This document shows, in pieces, positions 23,232 through 36,090 of a DNA stretch of 64,000 nt; positions within the stretch are counted from its first letter, which is position 1, and each line of letters begins with the position of its first letter. Source of the DNA: Edolisoma coerulescens. Taxonomy: Eukaryota; Chordata; Aves; Passeriformes; Campephagidae. The notes below the pieces were generated by a model. The model did no database searches. It was not told the origin of the DNA and saw nothing but the letters and a program-made list of their open reading frames with translations. The stretch is from positions 510 to 64,509 of the forward strand of contig VWZW01001682.1 in the NCBI GenBank assembly GCA_013397115.1, given 5' to 3'. The translations under genes were made by a program, and so were the position numbers.

Positions 23232-25129
23232 GTATTCATTACTGATCCATATCACGTCCTATTTGAAATATAAGGGAATCAAGATTTTATTTTCTGCTAT
23301 GTTTCTTTAAATAGAAAATATTTCTCCTAATAGAGGACCCTGTGCTAAATTCAAATGATTGTAAGTTACTGAATCCGCAGCGACTGAGTTCTTTCCTTGT
23401 TTGGTTTGGAAATAATTTTTTTTTCAATGAAGTTGCAGATGTGTTATTTCTACTCAGTGCTGATTTCGATCTTGACATCATGCAAAATCTCAAATTCCCA
23501 TTCCCTCTGCTGAGACTCTTAGAGTACAGAGGAGAGAGACACTGTGAGTAAGAAATTTTTTGATTAGTTGGTGGTTCATCGTAGTAGGACTAAATGTATT
23601 TTTCTTGTGTTTTCCAAGTATTATTATATAGCAAATACAAATTTATTTTTTAATTTCATGGAATGTATTTTCCTGGTACTCAGCAAATGAAACTGTATCA
23701 ACCAAACTAATTCAGCTACAGAAACCCACCCTGGCTTTAGACAAAAAAAATGCTCCTTTTTCTTTCTTAATTTTTTTTTTTTTAATGCCTCTGTTACTTT
23801 ATTCTGTGAAGTATTTAGAGCATTAGAAAGTGTGAAAAATTTGATTTTAGTGTGTCTGTGTGTAAGTGGTATGTTTTGGGAAATGCTCAAAAGAATGAAA
23901 GGAGAGTGCTGGAGGAGCCCATGGTGCTCATGTTGGAGGGCAGCCTCCTGGGAGCTGCAATCTGCAATTGAGGCACGATGTCCTTAAAGGAGTCCATGCT
24001 GCTTTACAGGACCTTGGCTCTTTAGCATTTATTGCTACGACTGCACCGTGGCAATCATAAATCATCCTGTCAATATCTCCTTTGCCTGGACTATTTAGAT
24101 TTGAGACATTGATCCCTAGGAGTCCACTTTTGTAAAGAAATACTGTCCATTTCCATTCAAGAAAGACACTATTGGGAGTAAACATGGACACAGGAAGACT
24201 TGTCTGCCTTCTGGTATTTGCTTTCTTCTCCAGGCAAATAGATGATCTGGGTTTGAGTTCCACATCCTGGCGCTATAAGCTTCTTGAATTAGTGCACTTC
24301 TGATATTCTCTGCGTACGACTTTGCCTCAATAAGTACATGCCAAAAAACGGATGTGCAATCAAAAAATGTTACCAATATGGAGTGTGTTAAAGAAATTAA
24401 TTTTAGTGTCAATAAATACACTGAAGAATTTTTAATAGAAGCCAGGCAGTGATTTGATGCAAAAGAGTATAAAATAAGAGGCAAGGAAAAATCCTTCAGT
24501 TGTGAAATTGACATTAATGTGTAAAGCATAGTTCTAATATTTCAAAAACCAGTGGTCCACAGGAATGTGTTGTTTTTAAGATGTGTACCACAACATGAAA
24601 CATTGCCGTGCAACATGTGTTAAAAATACACTTTAAAGAGAATTATTGCAATTTGATTTAATTATATTCATAACAGACATTCACTCAGCTTCCTGGTTAT
24701 AACTAATCAATAAACACAGAGCACGTTCTTACCAAAGCCAAGGACAGCTGTGGCATATATCTTCACAAACATAGGAAATATGGAATACAGGCATCTATAC
24801 TCTGTGGTGCAAATAGCTTTGCTTCAGTTAAAAAAGGGACCTTACCAAAAAAGCTTAGTGTACAGATATGTATTTGCATACACATACATGGCTATATGTA
24901 TATATTCATAAAAAAGTATTCTTCCTTAAATAATTCTTGTTTGTATTTCACAATTGATGTGAAATGCTTGTGTTACTATTTAAACAGCTGCTTCCTCAAG
25001 TCTTTTTAGTGTACCTCCACATTTTTATGATGTTCTTATAAAGTTTTTGAGGTTACAGGTAACTATCATGTTAGATCTTGAATCTTCAGTTTCTGAAAGC
25101 ACTCTGCAGTCAGCTGCCAGTTTTTATTA
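23232..25129. other. gene-free stretch, one unclear block
   Basis: Mostly AT-rich. A T-run of 13 lies at 23,771-23,783. 23,900-24,290 is more balanced in composition, keeps a few CpGs, and is open on the minus strand from 24,263 to 23,928 (111 codons, unrecognised). It could be a conserved element or an old insertion. 24,870-24,915 is AT/CATA-rich simple sequence. Confidence 0.5.
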
Positions 25130-25790
25130 ATTATTTCAATTTATTCTTTTCTTAATATTTCAGCTTTCGCAGCTTGTAGCTCAAACTTCTGAGAAAGGTT
25201 GGTTTGCAACTCTAGCAAGTTCTTCAACAGCTGCTGCTGGTTAGTCAGCATTTTATAGGTGATTGTCATTGTATAGTATGGCAGTAAAAATGCTGTACTG
25301 AATAATGCCATATATATTTAATAAACTTACAATTTTTGCAAGCAACATAAGCCTTAAAAATAATTCCTGAAATAGGGATCTTTCTAAATATCTTTTCATC
25401 TGTCATACCTAGAAAATATAATGCATAATATTTTCTGAGGCTTCTTTTAGAAATTTCCGTGGTCAACAACCATAACAGTGTTTTGCAGTTCTGCTTTGCT
25501 GGGTATGAAGCTGCTCTGTGTTGAGGTGAGAGTGCTTTCATTTCCAGCTTTTATCATGGGGAAGGGTTTTATTTCATGAGAAGGGTATTTGTGTGGTGCT
25601 TCCGCAATGAGCTGTGAAAGTAACTCTGAAATTTCTCTCCGAGAGCGTTCCCCAACCTTAGGATCTGATCTGACAACGCCTTGGCCCCGGTCCTGGCTGC
25701 ACTGCAGGCTCTTTGCACCATCCAGAGCACAAGGTGACTCTGGAGCCAGTTTAATTGGCCATGGAGGGATGTGCACAACAGAAGGAGCCT
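25130..25790 (-). other. coding-like block on the minus strand, identity unknown
   Basis: Two minus-strand segments read like protein. From 25,776 to 25,447 a frame of 109 codons is open, purine-first codons are about 60 percent, and it contains a charged and hydrophobic stretch (EISELLSQLIAEAP). From about 25,315 to 25,145 a 56-codon frame ends in a leucine-rich heptad-like stretch (QQQLLKNLLELQTNL) with a C-terminal KE and then a stop overlapping an AATAAA. The two are not in one continuous frame. CTAG at about 25,402 and ATT|GTAAGT near 25,335 are splice-site-like. Other frames over 25,570-25,940 are also open, so a constrained non-coding element is an equal possibility. I recognise no family. 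Confidence 0.25.
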
Positions 25791-26546
25791 CCCTGGAGGC
25801 TCCGCCGTGTGCGGTTGGGCCGCGCTCAGGGAGCTGCCAAGCTGATGGTGCAGAAGCCTTTGGGAACGTTGGCAGCCAGAGAAAATCCGATTAGACTTTG
25901 GACAGCTATGATTTATGTGAAAAGACTACACCAATAAATGTGCAGCCAGTCCACTTCCCAGCCAGGGTGTGGGGAGAAGTGTTCACAGTGAACTCATGTG
26001 TTCACAGACTGCTTTGCAGTTTCAGTGTCTCTCCAATCTGTGCAGTGTTAAAGACATGATGGTTTCATAAAGTGATGGTTTCATAAAACTCTAGGACAAA
26101 TAATTTAATCAATATATTTCTGTAGGTTTTTTTGCTGCATAATTATCACTGTGCTAGAAATGTCCCAGTCTGTGGATTTGACTTCATGCCTAGGCTCAAA
26201 TACAACCCAGTGTAAAAAGCTCCTCATTCCCCTGGAAAGGGTTAACAGGAGATGAAGAACAAGGGATGTGCAGTTAAGATATTTGCATGAAATTTTTAGG
26301 GGAGTTGTGGGCAGCATTTTAATCTTATAATTTTTCAGAAGTTATTCCTTTTTTAGAATAACATCCCAAATTTGAACACGGCTAAAAGGTCCCAGGCTTT
26401 ACCACCCATCCCAAATTTTGCAATAACAGGAGAAAATGTGCCCTTTCAGATTCTTATGTTTTCTTCATCCATCTCTTCACGTACAAAGAGAGTAAAGGGA
26501 AATTATATTTAATCTTTTCTCTTTTCTTTCTCATCCTCCTACCTAG
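25791..26546. other. gene-free stretch with a 16-bp tandem duplication
   Basis: 25,795-25,870 is a GC-rich continuation of the previous block and contains a TGCGGTT (RUNX-like) site. The unit TGATGGTTTCATAAAG at 26,057-26,072 is repeated at 26,073-26,088 with one change, a small recent-looking duplication. The rest is AT-rich, ending in the pyrimidine tract that precedes the microexon candidate. Confidence 0.55.
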
Positions 26547-26567
26547 AAAATTATGGCGCTGAGTCAG
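26547..26567 (+). other. candidate 21-nt microexon
   Basis: A pyrimidine tract of about 35 bases with very few purines ends in ACCTAG at 26,546. Exactly 21 bases later CAG|GTGGGT follows at 26,568. The interval is open in the frame starting at its first base, a multiple of three, and contains an in-frame ATGGCG. Neuronal microexons of 3-27 nt have this architecture. Which gene it would belong to is unknown. It could be a decoy, since no conservation data are available. Confidence 0.3.
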
Positions 26568-28149
26568 GTGGGTAATTCAGAATAAAAAGAATAGCTCTTG
26601 TTTACATTCTTGTATCTAGTTTTCAGAGCTCTTTTTATATTACAAAATTATTTTCTCTGATAGTTCTGGGTGTAAATTTGGCAGACTGTTCACACTGCAT
26701 TTATTGATGATTCAATACCAATTGTCCTCTGAGAAGGTAGTAATGATTTTTTTCCATGCTTTTTCTTTCTTTCTTTTGCCTTTTTTTTTTTTTTTTAATA
26801 TTCATATCCTGGCAACAACTGCATAATTCCTGCACTGAATTTTGAAAAATATTCATTACCATAAGGGAACTATAGTTAAGAATCCCTTTGTGACTTTTTA
26901 TAATAGAAGTGTAAAAAAAACCCGGGGCTATTACCTGTGTAAAAGGCTATGTATGTCCTTTATGTGTCTCAGAATTTGATTAGATGAAGTATCAGGACTC
27001 AATGAATTGTTGTCTTCCCCACTACTGAGTCAAAATAGCAACAGTGGAAGTTTTGGGATGGCCATAAGATACCCAGGATGCTGCTGTCTGAGCTGCTTTT
27101 ACTTCGGCCTGAGTTTGGCACTGGCTCACTGGAGTGTCAAATAATAACCAAATTGGTGGTATTGATCCACACTGTGGCAAAAAGAGCAAAGCCTTTGGAT
27201 TACCAAACCCTCTTTGGAATAGGCAAATTATATGTTTATTTTAGGAGAAAGAGTGAGGAATTAAATAGGCTCAGAGTTATCCTAGGTTAGGTGCACCCAG
27301 ACTGTGACTGAGGAATATTGGCCAGTCAGTGTTAAAACCTCTCAAACCTAACTTTAGTTTTTTATTGCTACTCAAAGTACCTCTAGTAGCATTTATGTTT
27401 GTATTTTTTAAAGTGTATTTATTGCTGAGAAAAAGAAAATTTTTAGATGCTGTATATTTACAAAAAATAAGGGCTTAACCTTGCTGGAATGTTTGCTAAT
27501 CATCAAATGGTCAGGATTTTACATTCCTGCTTGAGTAAAGATGTGAAATAATCTTTCTGCGAGAGATACAAAGGCAGACATGAGGTGGAGAGCAGGTGAT
27601 ATTTGAAGAAGCAAGTTCATAAAGAGGGGGCTGAGAATAGCCTATATTATTTACATACCGTGTTCCGCAAAGTTTCAAATTCAAGTGATATAGATCTTTT
27701 CTTTGTATTTTTATGAAGTGTCCTGTCAAAAACTTTGTTTCAGAACTCTGTGTTTCAACTGTATGTTTGCGGCTATATTTCAAAATTTTAAAATTTGAGT
27801 GTTTCAACATGAAAGAATATTTCTGTGATTGCAGTCATGGTACTGCATCTCTTTGGTATTTCTGCCATTGCCATAGGTTTCTTAAGAATTCTTCTATGTT
27901 TTGTCATTTCTGTAGGAAAACTTAACATATTACTGGAAATTTTGATAGCATGTGTTAAACCATATATTTTGTTGATTTCTGTATAAAGGATGTATAGCAC
28001 ATTTTGCTATTTTATTCTGGTTTTGACTTCTGCCAAAAATAGTTATATAGAGGTTTCTCTCATCTATTCTGAAAAAAACATTTATCTGCCGGACATAAAA
28101 TAAATGATCGTAGCAATGGTGCTTGGCATTATGAGAGGATTAAAAACAG
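26568..28149. other. gene-free stretch
   Basis: AT-rich. 26,755-26,796 is pyrimidine-rich simple sequence ending in 16 T. 27,060-27,290 is somewhat more balanced with an open 70-codon frame that is not recognised. No repeat family or exon is supported. Confidence 0.55.
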
Positions 28150-28540
28150 TCTCCAGTGAAAGTGTCCCATTCGAATAGCTTGGCTAACATTTCTTCTCTC
28201 ATCTCAAACGCTAATTGGACTTCAAACTGGAGCAAATAGTCCAGCAAAACAAGGTAACATCACGTGAAAAATGTGCCCCTGCAACATTTCGCAGTGGGGG
28301 ATGCAGCCATGCACGGCATGTGAAGTTAAAGGTGTGTCACATCCTGGCGTATCAGCTGTGTCATTTCACCCATGCTGTAGCACTGCCGACTCGAGGTGAC
28401 ATGCCACAGCTGAAAAGCCAGCATATGAAAAGCTCCTCATTTAAACGAGTGTGCCAGATGCCAGGAAATCCTGCAGTCGCCACTGATGTTTTGTATAATC
28501 AGTCTCCAAGCCGCTGTGCTCTCTCCAGTGTGGTATTTTG
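28150..28540. promoter_or_regulatory. possible conserved enhancer-like element
   Basis: About ten CpGs are kept in under 400 bases, including ATCACGTG (an E-box CACGTG), TTCGCAG, GACTCGAG and CAGTCGCC, while the flanks have almost none. A homeodomain-type GCTAATTGG sits at 28,210-28,218 and an ATTTAAACGAG near 28,440. The base composition is even and motif-dense. Known developmental enhancers in large introns and deserts look like this, but constraint cannot be measured from one genome. The frame at 28,215-28,541 is not recognised. Confidence 0.35.
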
Positions 28541-31500
28541 AAACACCACTTAGGCAGAACAATGATTATCTGTACTTTAGGTGTGCATCTGGAATAAAAT
28601 AATGACAATAGCCCTCTCCCCCACTATGCTGCCCCTACGTCTCTAAATCATTTAAATATAGCCCTTTATTTCAGAACTCCACATTTGCCAAGGAATATCA
28701 GAAATCCACATCAAGTCCCAAGTGCCAGATTTTGTATCTGGTTCTGTGATTTAGATGAATAATGTGTAAAAGTTCATGAGGTGTGAAACAGCATATAGAT
28801 AGCTCCTACTGCTTTATGCACATGAGGACATAGAGGTTTCTTCCAAGGTCAGTTCAATTTATGCTCACCAAATCCTATCAGAAATGTCACTTGCCTTCAG
28901 ACACAGCACATGACTAAGAATTTTGTTAATATCAGCTCACTGTCCCACCATACTCACTTTTGAAACCCTCATATGATAATAGGAATGATGTGAAGACCAT
29001 ACTTTCCTAAAGATGTCACGATATATTGTTGTTGTAATTTAAAAGTAAGGACTGCTAGCTACTGTCACAATCTTTATCTTCCATATGTTTAAGAGCCATG
29101 AGCTAGATTTAATATTAAATTTGGTTCTAAGAATTGTTTAAAAAATAATCACAATGACTGCAAACATACCTATGCTTTTTTTTTTTTTTTTTTTACACTT
29201 GTTTCAAATATGCTCATCTATTTTTTATTTGGACTCATCCATCCCATTACTGGAAATCATGTTTATAACAAAATGTATTTTTTTCCCTGTTGAAGACAAC
29301 TAGTTGATCACATAAACTGGCCAGTGAAATTTTTCACTAGAAGCTGTATTGCAGTCCTTGTAACTGTGGATGGTTGATAACTGCAGGCTATTGTTAATGC
29401 CACAAGAAAGAGGTGTTTCTAAAGCATGCAGCTACATACTAAAGAACTTACTGACTGGATTTGATTAAACTGTTTTGGATGAAAGAGTTGGCTTACACAA
29501 AGTGGAAGTTGACCAAAAGGTGTGATCACTGAATAATATGAGATAAACAAAACTACCTGTTAGAGTGGTCCAAAGAGAAGAATTAATACTCTTTATTTAA
29601 TGTTAATTTATTATTTATTATATTTCATTGGTTCAAATATATTCCAGAATCAGAAAGTTATTTACATTTGAAAATGTCGAGCTATTCAGTGCAAAGTGAT
29701 GCCTCTATTCATGTGCTTTGTGTCACAATAACTTCCACATTTAAGTTTTAGATCCCTTTCTGGTAGCTCATCAAAGAGTGTAAGGATTAGCATGAGTAAT
29801 ACAGATTTATGTCCACCTTGATCCAGGAATGTCCTTTTGTGGAAAAGGATAAGACATGTCATGTCTTACTTTCCAGCAAAGCTTTTCTCTGTAACTGATC
29901 AGGTCTGTGTGTCACCAAACCTGGATACTACCAGAATTCTAAAATGATAGATCCTCCTAATCCTTGGTCACCATTCTTCTTTGTGGCCGCTAATAACTTG
30001 CAAATTTAAGTGTTAGTCTTTGCTGCTCTTCCTTTTAAAAATTTTTTTCCTCATAATCTCTAAGAAGCTGTTGATGAGAACAAATGGTTCTGAAATGGTG
30101 TTTATGAGTTTCTGGCTGTTTTGGAGAATAGGACGTGAGAGTTAAATCAGTAGCTAATACAACATAACAAGTGACCAAACGAGGCATTACTTATATCTCG
30201 TGTTGACTGAAAGATAAGCTGCTACATGCTGTATTATTTCTGCACTGGAATTTCTACAGCACTTACTTTCAAACCTACACTAAAATGAGTAGCCACAGTT
30301 AGATACAGAACTATTAAAGTGATTAAAGTCCAACACTAGCCATGACTTGATAATAAGTACTGTTGAAGCGCTTCAATTTCAGGGTAAGACAAAAAATCAT
30401 AATCATGGTGGGTAGACAAATTGACCTCATTTTTAGTGCTGTTTGGATAGTCAGGGAGCTCTAAGCTGCATAAGTTTCTAAAAGTCATAAGGCACAACTG
30501 GCTTGAGAGAACTTCCCTGCAGATTTCCCATTTTAGAGTTCCAGTCATTGCTGTGGCCCATCCCTTTGTGCTGTAGTTTTGAGTAAGGTACATCAGGCAC
30601 ACTTAGAGACAGGAAGTTTTTCATGCATCAATGATCCTGATTTTTTCAGATTTACCTATGGATTCTTTCTGGGCATTTTTTTCCCTCCCTGAAAGTGTGT
30701 TTGTACTTCTTAAGCACAAATATACTATATTTCTAGTCAGGAGATTAAAAATGTAAATATGTTGTTCCCTGAGATGTTCACATCTTTTTGTGGGTTTACT
30801 GTGGGGGGGGGAGAAAAGCTGGCTAGAGTTTGAAGAAATATTAACATATGTGAGTTGAAATATTGCTAACAGCACAAAGAAAGACTCTACTTTCAGCTTA
30901 CAAAAGGCATTTTTAATGCCAAATTAATTAAATTTTGCAAATGCTATAATGCTAAGGAACATGAGGTTCTGATAAGAGGGAAAATTTTTCAAGGCTGGAA
31001 TGATTCTTTAAAGTCTTCAATATTTGAATAATTAGTAAAACATATGTGGCTACAAAATGAGTATCAGTGCTGTCCCTTTGAAAATCACAATCATAAATGT
31101 CTTCAAATTCTTGCAGAAGTAAAGCATACTCCTTTGGATCAGAAAATACATATGTGTTGACTGTTTTAGAAATAATACCTGTGCTAATCACAGTGAATTT
31201 AAAACTGTCAGAATTTCTAAAAAAACCCAAAACTTTTGGGTTTGACTCCATTTGCTTGATTATCTGAATGGAATTTCAGATACATATTTCCTCTTATAGT
31301 CGTATAGGATATAAACTTTTTCTGTTTTACCTTGTAACTCAGTAAATTACACAAGAAGGAGCTTTGCATATCTAATGAAGAACAGCTCAGAAGATTAGGA
31401 ACAAAGCATTTTTGTAGAACTAACTCAAACTTCAGATATATGAGGGCAGAAACTGTTGCTTAGCCACAAATGGTTTCTGTCCGATCCAGCTTTTATCTTG

Positions 31501-31743
31501 GATATTCCTGAAGGAATCTGGATTAACATAATGAGAATTTTCACGAACCACCTCATCATAATTTTAGAAGTTTCAGTGCTGAATAGTACTGGCTTTATCA
31601 TCAAGCTTCATGACTGAGCATTTTTTATTTGATAAAATACATTTGCCCCGTATAGTTTTATTTGCATTCATTTTCCTGTTTGTCAGCTATTTTTTTATTG
31701 CCTAGAGTTTGAAAAAAGGAGACAAAGTATCAATAAAATTCTG
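28541..31743. other. gene-free unique sequence
   Basis: AT-rich throughout. A run of 19 T is at 29,176-29,194 and a run of eight G at about 30,804-30,811. No exon or repeat family is recognised. Confidence 0.6.
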
Positions 31744-31761
31744 ATCATCAACGTTGATGAT
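31744..31761. repeat. perfect 18-bp palindrome
   Basis: ATCATCAACGTTGATGAT is its own reverse complement and holds a central AACGTT. It might be a dimeric binding site or chance. Confidence 0.8.
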
Positions 31762-34700
31762 GGTATCATCCACTATAACAGACAATTGCAGGTTCTCTAT
31801 ATTTCCTGGTGCCCTTTGTACTGGACATGTCTCCAGGGATGTTCATTATATACTGTTGTGAATTACAAATAATTACTATTAATTTCAAGAACTAATGGAA
31901 TTGAAAATATCCTTCATCTGGATTTTATGGTATGATGAGGAGCTGTGCATCTCTTCTAAATTTGGGAATCAAAAGAATTCAATCATAAAGGAGTAAACAT
32001 ATGTAATATGCACTAGTCTTTGATGAAATTACCTGGATGGAAATGTCTTCAAAATATGAAATATTTGCAGTGATACAAAAAATCTGCTAAGATTTTTCAC
32101 AGACAGGTTTTTTTCCTTTCCCATGTCAAAACCACAGAGCAAATGTGATATAGTTGAAGAACTGATGATAAAGGGGTTTTTCTCTTTCATTCAAGTTATT
32201 GACAGCTTCTATTGCAGCTTTACATCTGTACATGAGTGTGTAGCATTTTTCTCTTTCTTCTTGCTCCTTTTGCAGCTTTTAAGCTATTTCCCTTCGTGTA
32301 GTCTATGATTCCACTACTCTTCTATTAAAGATGGAGAATGATGCTTCACAAGGGAAGCAGGATTGCCATCAGAGGTGACACCACAATTCCTTTAAATGCT
32401 TCTGTTAGTAATATAAAAAATATTTTGTATAACAGAGTTTATTTTGGAGAAGAACTCTCTTGGAAGTTCATCTGTCCTCCAGTTCAAATATGTTCTTACC
32501 TCCTTTTCTTATTTGTAGAGGAGGTGTAACATGCCTTTCTCTAGATGCAGTGTGGACAAAAGTAGCATTACATCTTGTTGCTGATGGTGTGGATTTAAAT
32601 AAAATAAACTCTCTCTGAAATCTTTGAGAGTTTATAGAGCATCGACGATTTTTAGCTCTTACCTTGCCTTGTGTATCTCAGAAAAAAGGTATATTTAATG
32701 AAGATGTCAACATGATTTGCACAGATGGCAGTGAAGTAGATTTTTCCCGTTGTGAAATTGATGGCAAGTCCTTCCTCCTTGCTGTCCTCTGCAAATTACT
32801 TTCCGTTCCCAAAATCTTGTTTCAAGAAGTCCTTCCTGATGTGGGCAATGTATTAGGTTAGTTACCTAATACTTAGTGACATGGATAAAAAGCACACACG
32901 GAATTTTGGAGGTGTAGATGAGCTCTGCCACAGACACAGCAGGAGGAGACAGGAGCCTCTCAGAAAGCAGAGCATGCTTCATACCCAAGTGTATGAAATT
33001 ATCTCCTTAGGATATTAAAAGTCTATGGTGACTGAAATTTTGAATTTTGTAATTTCATTAGTTGGCAAGAAATTGAGTGAACTTCTGTAAATATTGAAGT
33101 AAATTTAAACTTGGAAGTCTGAAATCAGGTTCCAAGTCCATAGATTGGTGCCTAAATATAACTGGCCTGATTTTTAAAAGGTTGAATATCAGGTCATACT
33201 GAAGCAATGGGAAGTATTCCCAAGGGATGGATAGCAGAGACTGGTTTTAGACGTCAGTTTGGAAAACTTGGTCTTTAGGATTTAAATTCTAAAATATATA
33301 CAATGTCTCTTTTTTGTCAGATATAAATTTTACTATTGATCTTTGTTAAATGTTGCGAATGAGAAGTTGTTGATGAACTTTTTATGCACTTTTGATTTGT
33401 ATAACTGAAATTCATGTTCTCAGACTACCAGGTGTTTAAATCCAGGTGCTCTGTAATGCCACTTTAGTGAATATTTATGAACTTCTCAAGATGTAAACCA
33501 AGCTAAATGGAATAAATTCCAGTTTGGGTTAGCACACAAGCAAACCTGGACAGGAATCGTCTCATATACCCTTGTTCTGTTGGAAAACACTTAGTAATGA
33601 AATGATACGCCATAATTTAGTGATTAAATATTATTGTTACTGTGCAAAAACTTAAAATGTTAGTCACTGTTGTGGTTCCATATTTTATTACAAAACATAA
33701 AACATGCAGTTCTGCACCAGTTTGTATCCATCTACTTGCATCTAGACTCTTTTCTAGGGTTTTTCTTAGCAAGAGTTTGGGAGCAAAGAAAAGATCATAC
33801 ATAGAAAATCCTTTCTGAATTTTCACTTAGTTTGATGGCTCTTGAAAGAAAGCTTTGAGAGGTTAATGAGGGTTCTGTGAGTATTCACAGAGTGATAGCC
33901 ATTAAAAAGATGACAACTGATGTGGTAATTATATCTCTTTATGGAAAATTCTCTCTGCTTATCTGATCATTGCAGGATTCATAGTGAGTTTCTGAACCCC
34001 AGCTCAAGAAGGTTTTAGAAGCTGGGGATCCATGAGTTAGGACCAGTCTGTGAATGCCTTGTTCTTGTTGCATTGTCTCCAGTGCTTGCATTTTTCAATG
34101 AATAACTGCACAGCAATGGAAAAAGATATTATTGTTTTATCCTGTAGTAGTTGCTTCTCCAGAAACTCATGTAAGCTGGACATATGCTAATTTGATGTAT
34201 CTTATGGGCATATGGAGGCAACTCTGTGTAAGTTTGGGAGGCTGTGGAAAAATAGAAATTGTGAAAAAATAGAGAGATTTGAAATATTGTGAGCACATGT
34301 GGAGATTTCACCCCCCCGCCCCCTGCAAAGTTTTCCTGTACAAGTTTTAAAATACTTGAATGCATATATTATTAATTATCTTTTCAGTATTTGGCTGCAT
34401 TTTCCTCCTTGCAGTTGTGAAACAGTCACATATAATGAAACCTTGCCAAACAGCATAGGGAGGTTGTTAGAAAATGGAGGTTCTTTACATAAGTAACATA
34501 TGTAGATGAATATATAATTAATTAAAAAGTGTATGAGAGGCTAAATTCTCTGTAAATCTGCAATGTATTATTCATTTTTCTTTCCCTTTTCATTAGTTAA
34601 CCTATTACTGTAATTATCACTCATCTTTTGTGTCAAGCTTTTTAGATTAGAATTAATCACTCTAAAAATAATGCAGTCACCTAAAATATTCACATCATCC

Positions 34701-35779
34701 AAGACGAATTCTTTAGTGATGCTGCAACCTGATACACCTTGGTGAAAATTTGTAGATGTGGCATTTTATCTATGTTAGGGAAAAACAGGCTGACTGCATG
34801 AGAAAAGGAGTGGTGAGTCAGAGGAGGGAGATAGGAGTGACCTTTTCCTTTTTTGCTCTTTGTCTTTGCCTTGCACTTGTGGTATATAGTCACCATTTTC
34901 AGAGCAGAAAAAATGCCAAGCTAATTAATTCAGTATAATGTATAAATGCTTTCTGAAGTTAATCAACAATATTATGTCATTTTAAAAAATAATTGGGATG
35001 TAAGATCTTTAACTGTATTCACATTATCAACAAATAATATTCACATAAAAATTCCTCGTAGGGTCTGTCAGTCAGTCATCCAACAGTTTTTTGCCAAAAA
35101 GTTGTCTGATGATCTTTGACTTGAGTCTTTCTGTAGTATCCAAATCTCAAAAAACCTCCCTAAGTGATGCAAAATATGGTCTGCATTTCCTTCTCATTTT
35201 TTTTTAGTGGTATAATTTTGTGCTCTCAAGAGGTAATTATGACATCTGAGAATGGATTTAGAGGTGTAAAAGCTCTAAATTAAAACCCTTATAAAAAGGG
35301 ACTGAAGACTGTATGTAATTTTCTTCTGTGGTAATGGTTTCAGGAGCTGGGTGAGTGAATCAGCCCCAGCTGGAGAGGTCAGCCTTGCAATATTTCCACC
35401 ATAACTTGCACTTGGAGTACTTGTGACAACAGAAATGGTTTACATGGAAAAATATTGGAAGGAAATTATTTTGGATCATACAGCATCCTATCTTTATGCA
35501 TGATGGATAATCCTGGTGAATGGGCTGTCAGCCAGGAATTCTTTTCCACTGCTGGAGCTTCAGACAAAAGCACCACTGTGGCAGAACTTGTAGTAGGTGC
35601 AGTCTACAGAAATCTTATTTAAAATTGGATTTTCAGCTGTTTGCCCTGTGGAAGGGGATGTTATTGAAGTCCCTCATTTACTAGTGAAATCTTATATGAG
35701 AGTGTGTGGCAATCTCAGATAAATTAAGATCTTTCACATTTCCAACCCTCTCATATCCAGCAGGTCACCGTTTCACCAG
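31762..35779. other. gene-free unique sequence
   Basis: AT-rich with only short frames. A C-run (34,311-34,322) is simple sequence. No exon or repeat family is recognised. Confidence 0.6.
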
Positions 35780-36090
35780 GGAGGTAGAAACATGGCCAAC
35801 CTCTTGGCTTCTTTTATCAAAGGTGCCATCAACGAGCTAATTGTCTAATTCTGAGATTAATACTTTTATCATGTCTGTTTGTGCCAGCTTTTACGTCCAG
35901 CCAGGAAATAAGACAGTTGTTCTTTTTCAAGTTTCTTTGAAAAGATCAGCAGAAGACGAGTTCCAATTGCGGCTCCTGTTCATCTGGCCGTGTTTTTAAG
36001 AACAGAGCAGGACACGTCCCGTACATCTTGTCACAGTAGCTCCCAGTCTGTTGGCCTGCAGACACAAACACTGTGTAAAAGTGTAAGTAA
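35780..36090. promoter_or_regulatory. possible conserved enhancer-like element
   Basis: Homeodomain-type cores cluster at 35,838-35,862 (GCTAATTG, CTAATT and GATTAA within 25 bases). They are followed by CpG-bearing segments (TTACGTCC, AGACGAG, TTGCGGC, GGCCGTG, ACACGTCCCGT) in otherwise CpG-poor DNA. The arrangement is enhancer-like. Function and conservation are inferred. Confidence 0.35.

Noticed and set aside
24116..24529. 137-codon minus-strand frame
   Set aside because: Composition is that of AT-rich random DNA and no family is recognised.
29176..29194. 19-T run as a possible retrotransposon tail
   Set aside because: No coding-like or repeat body on the appropriate side.
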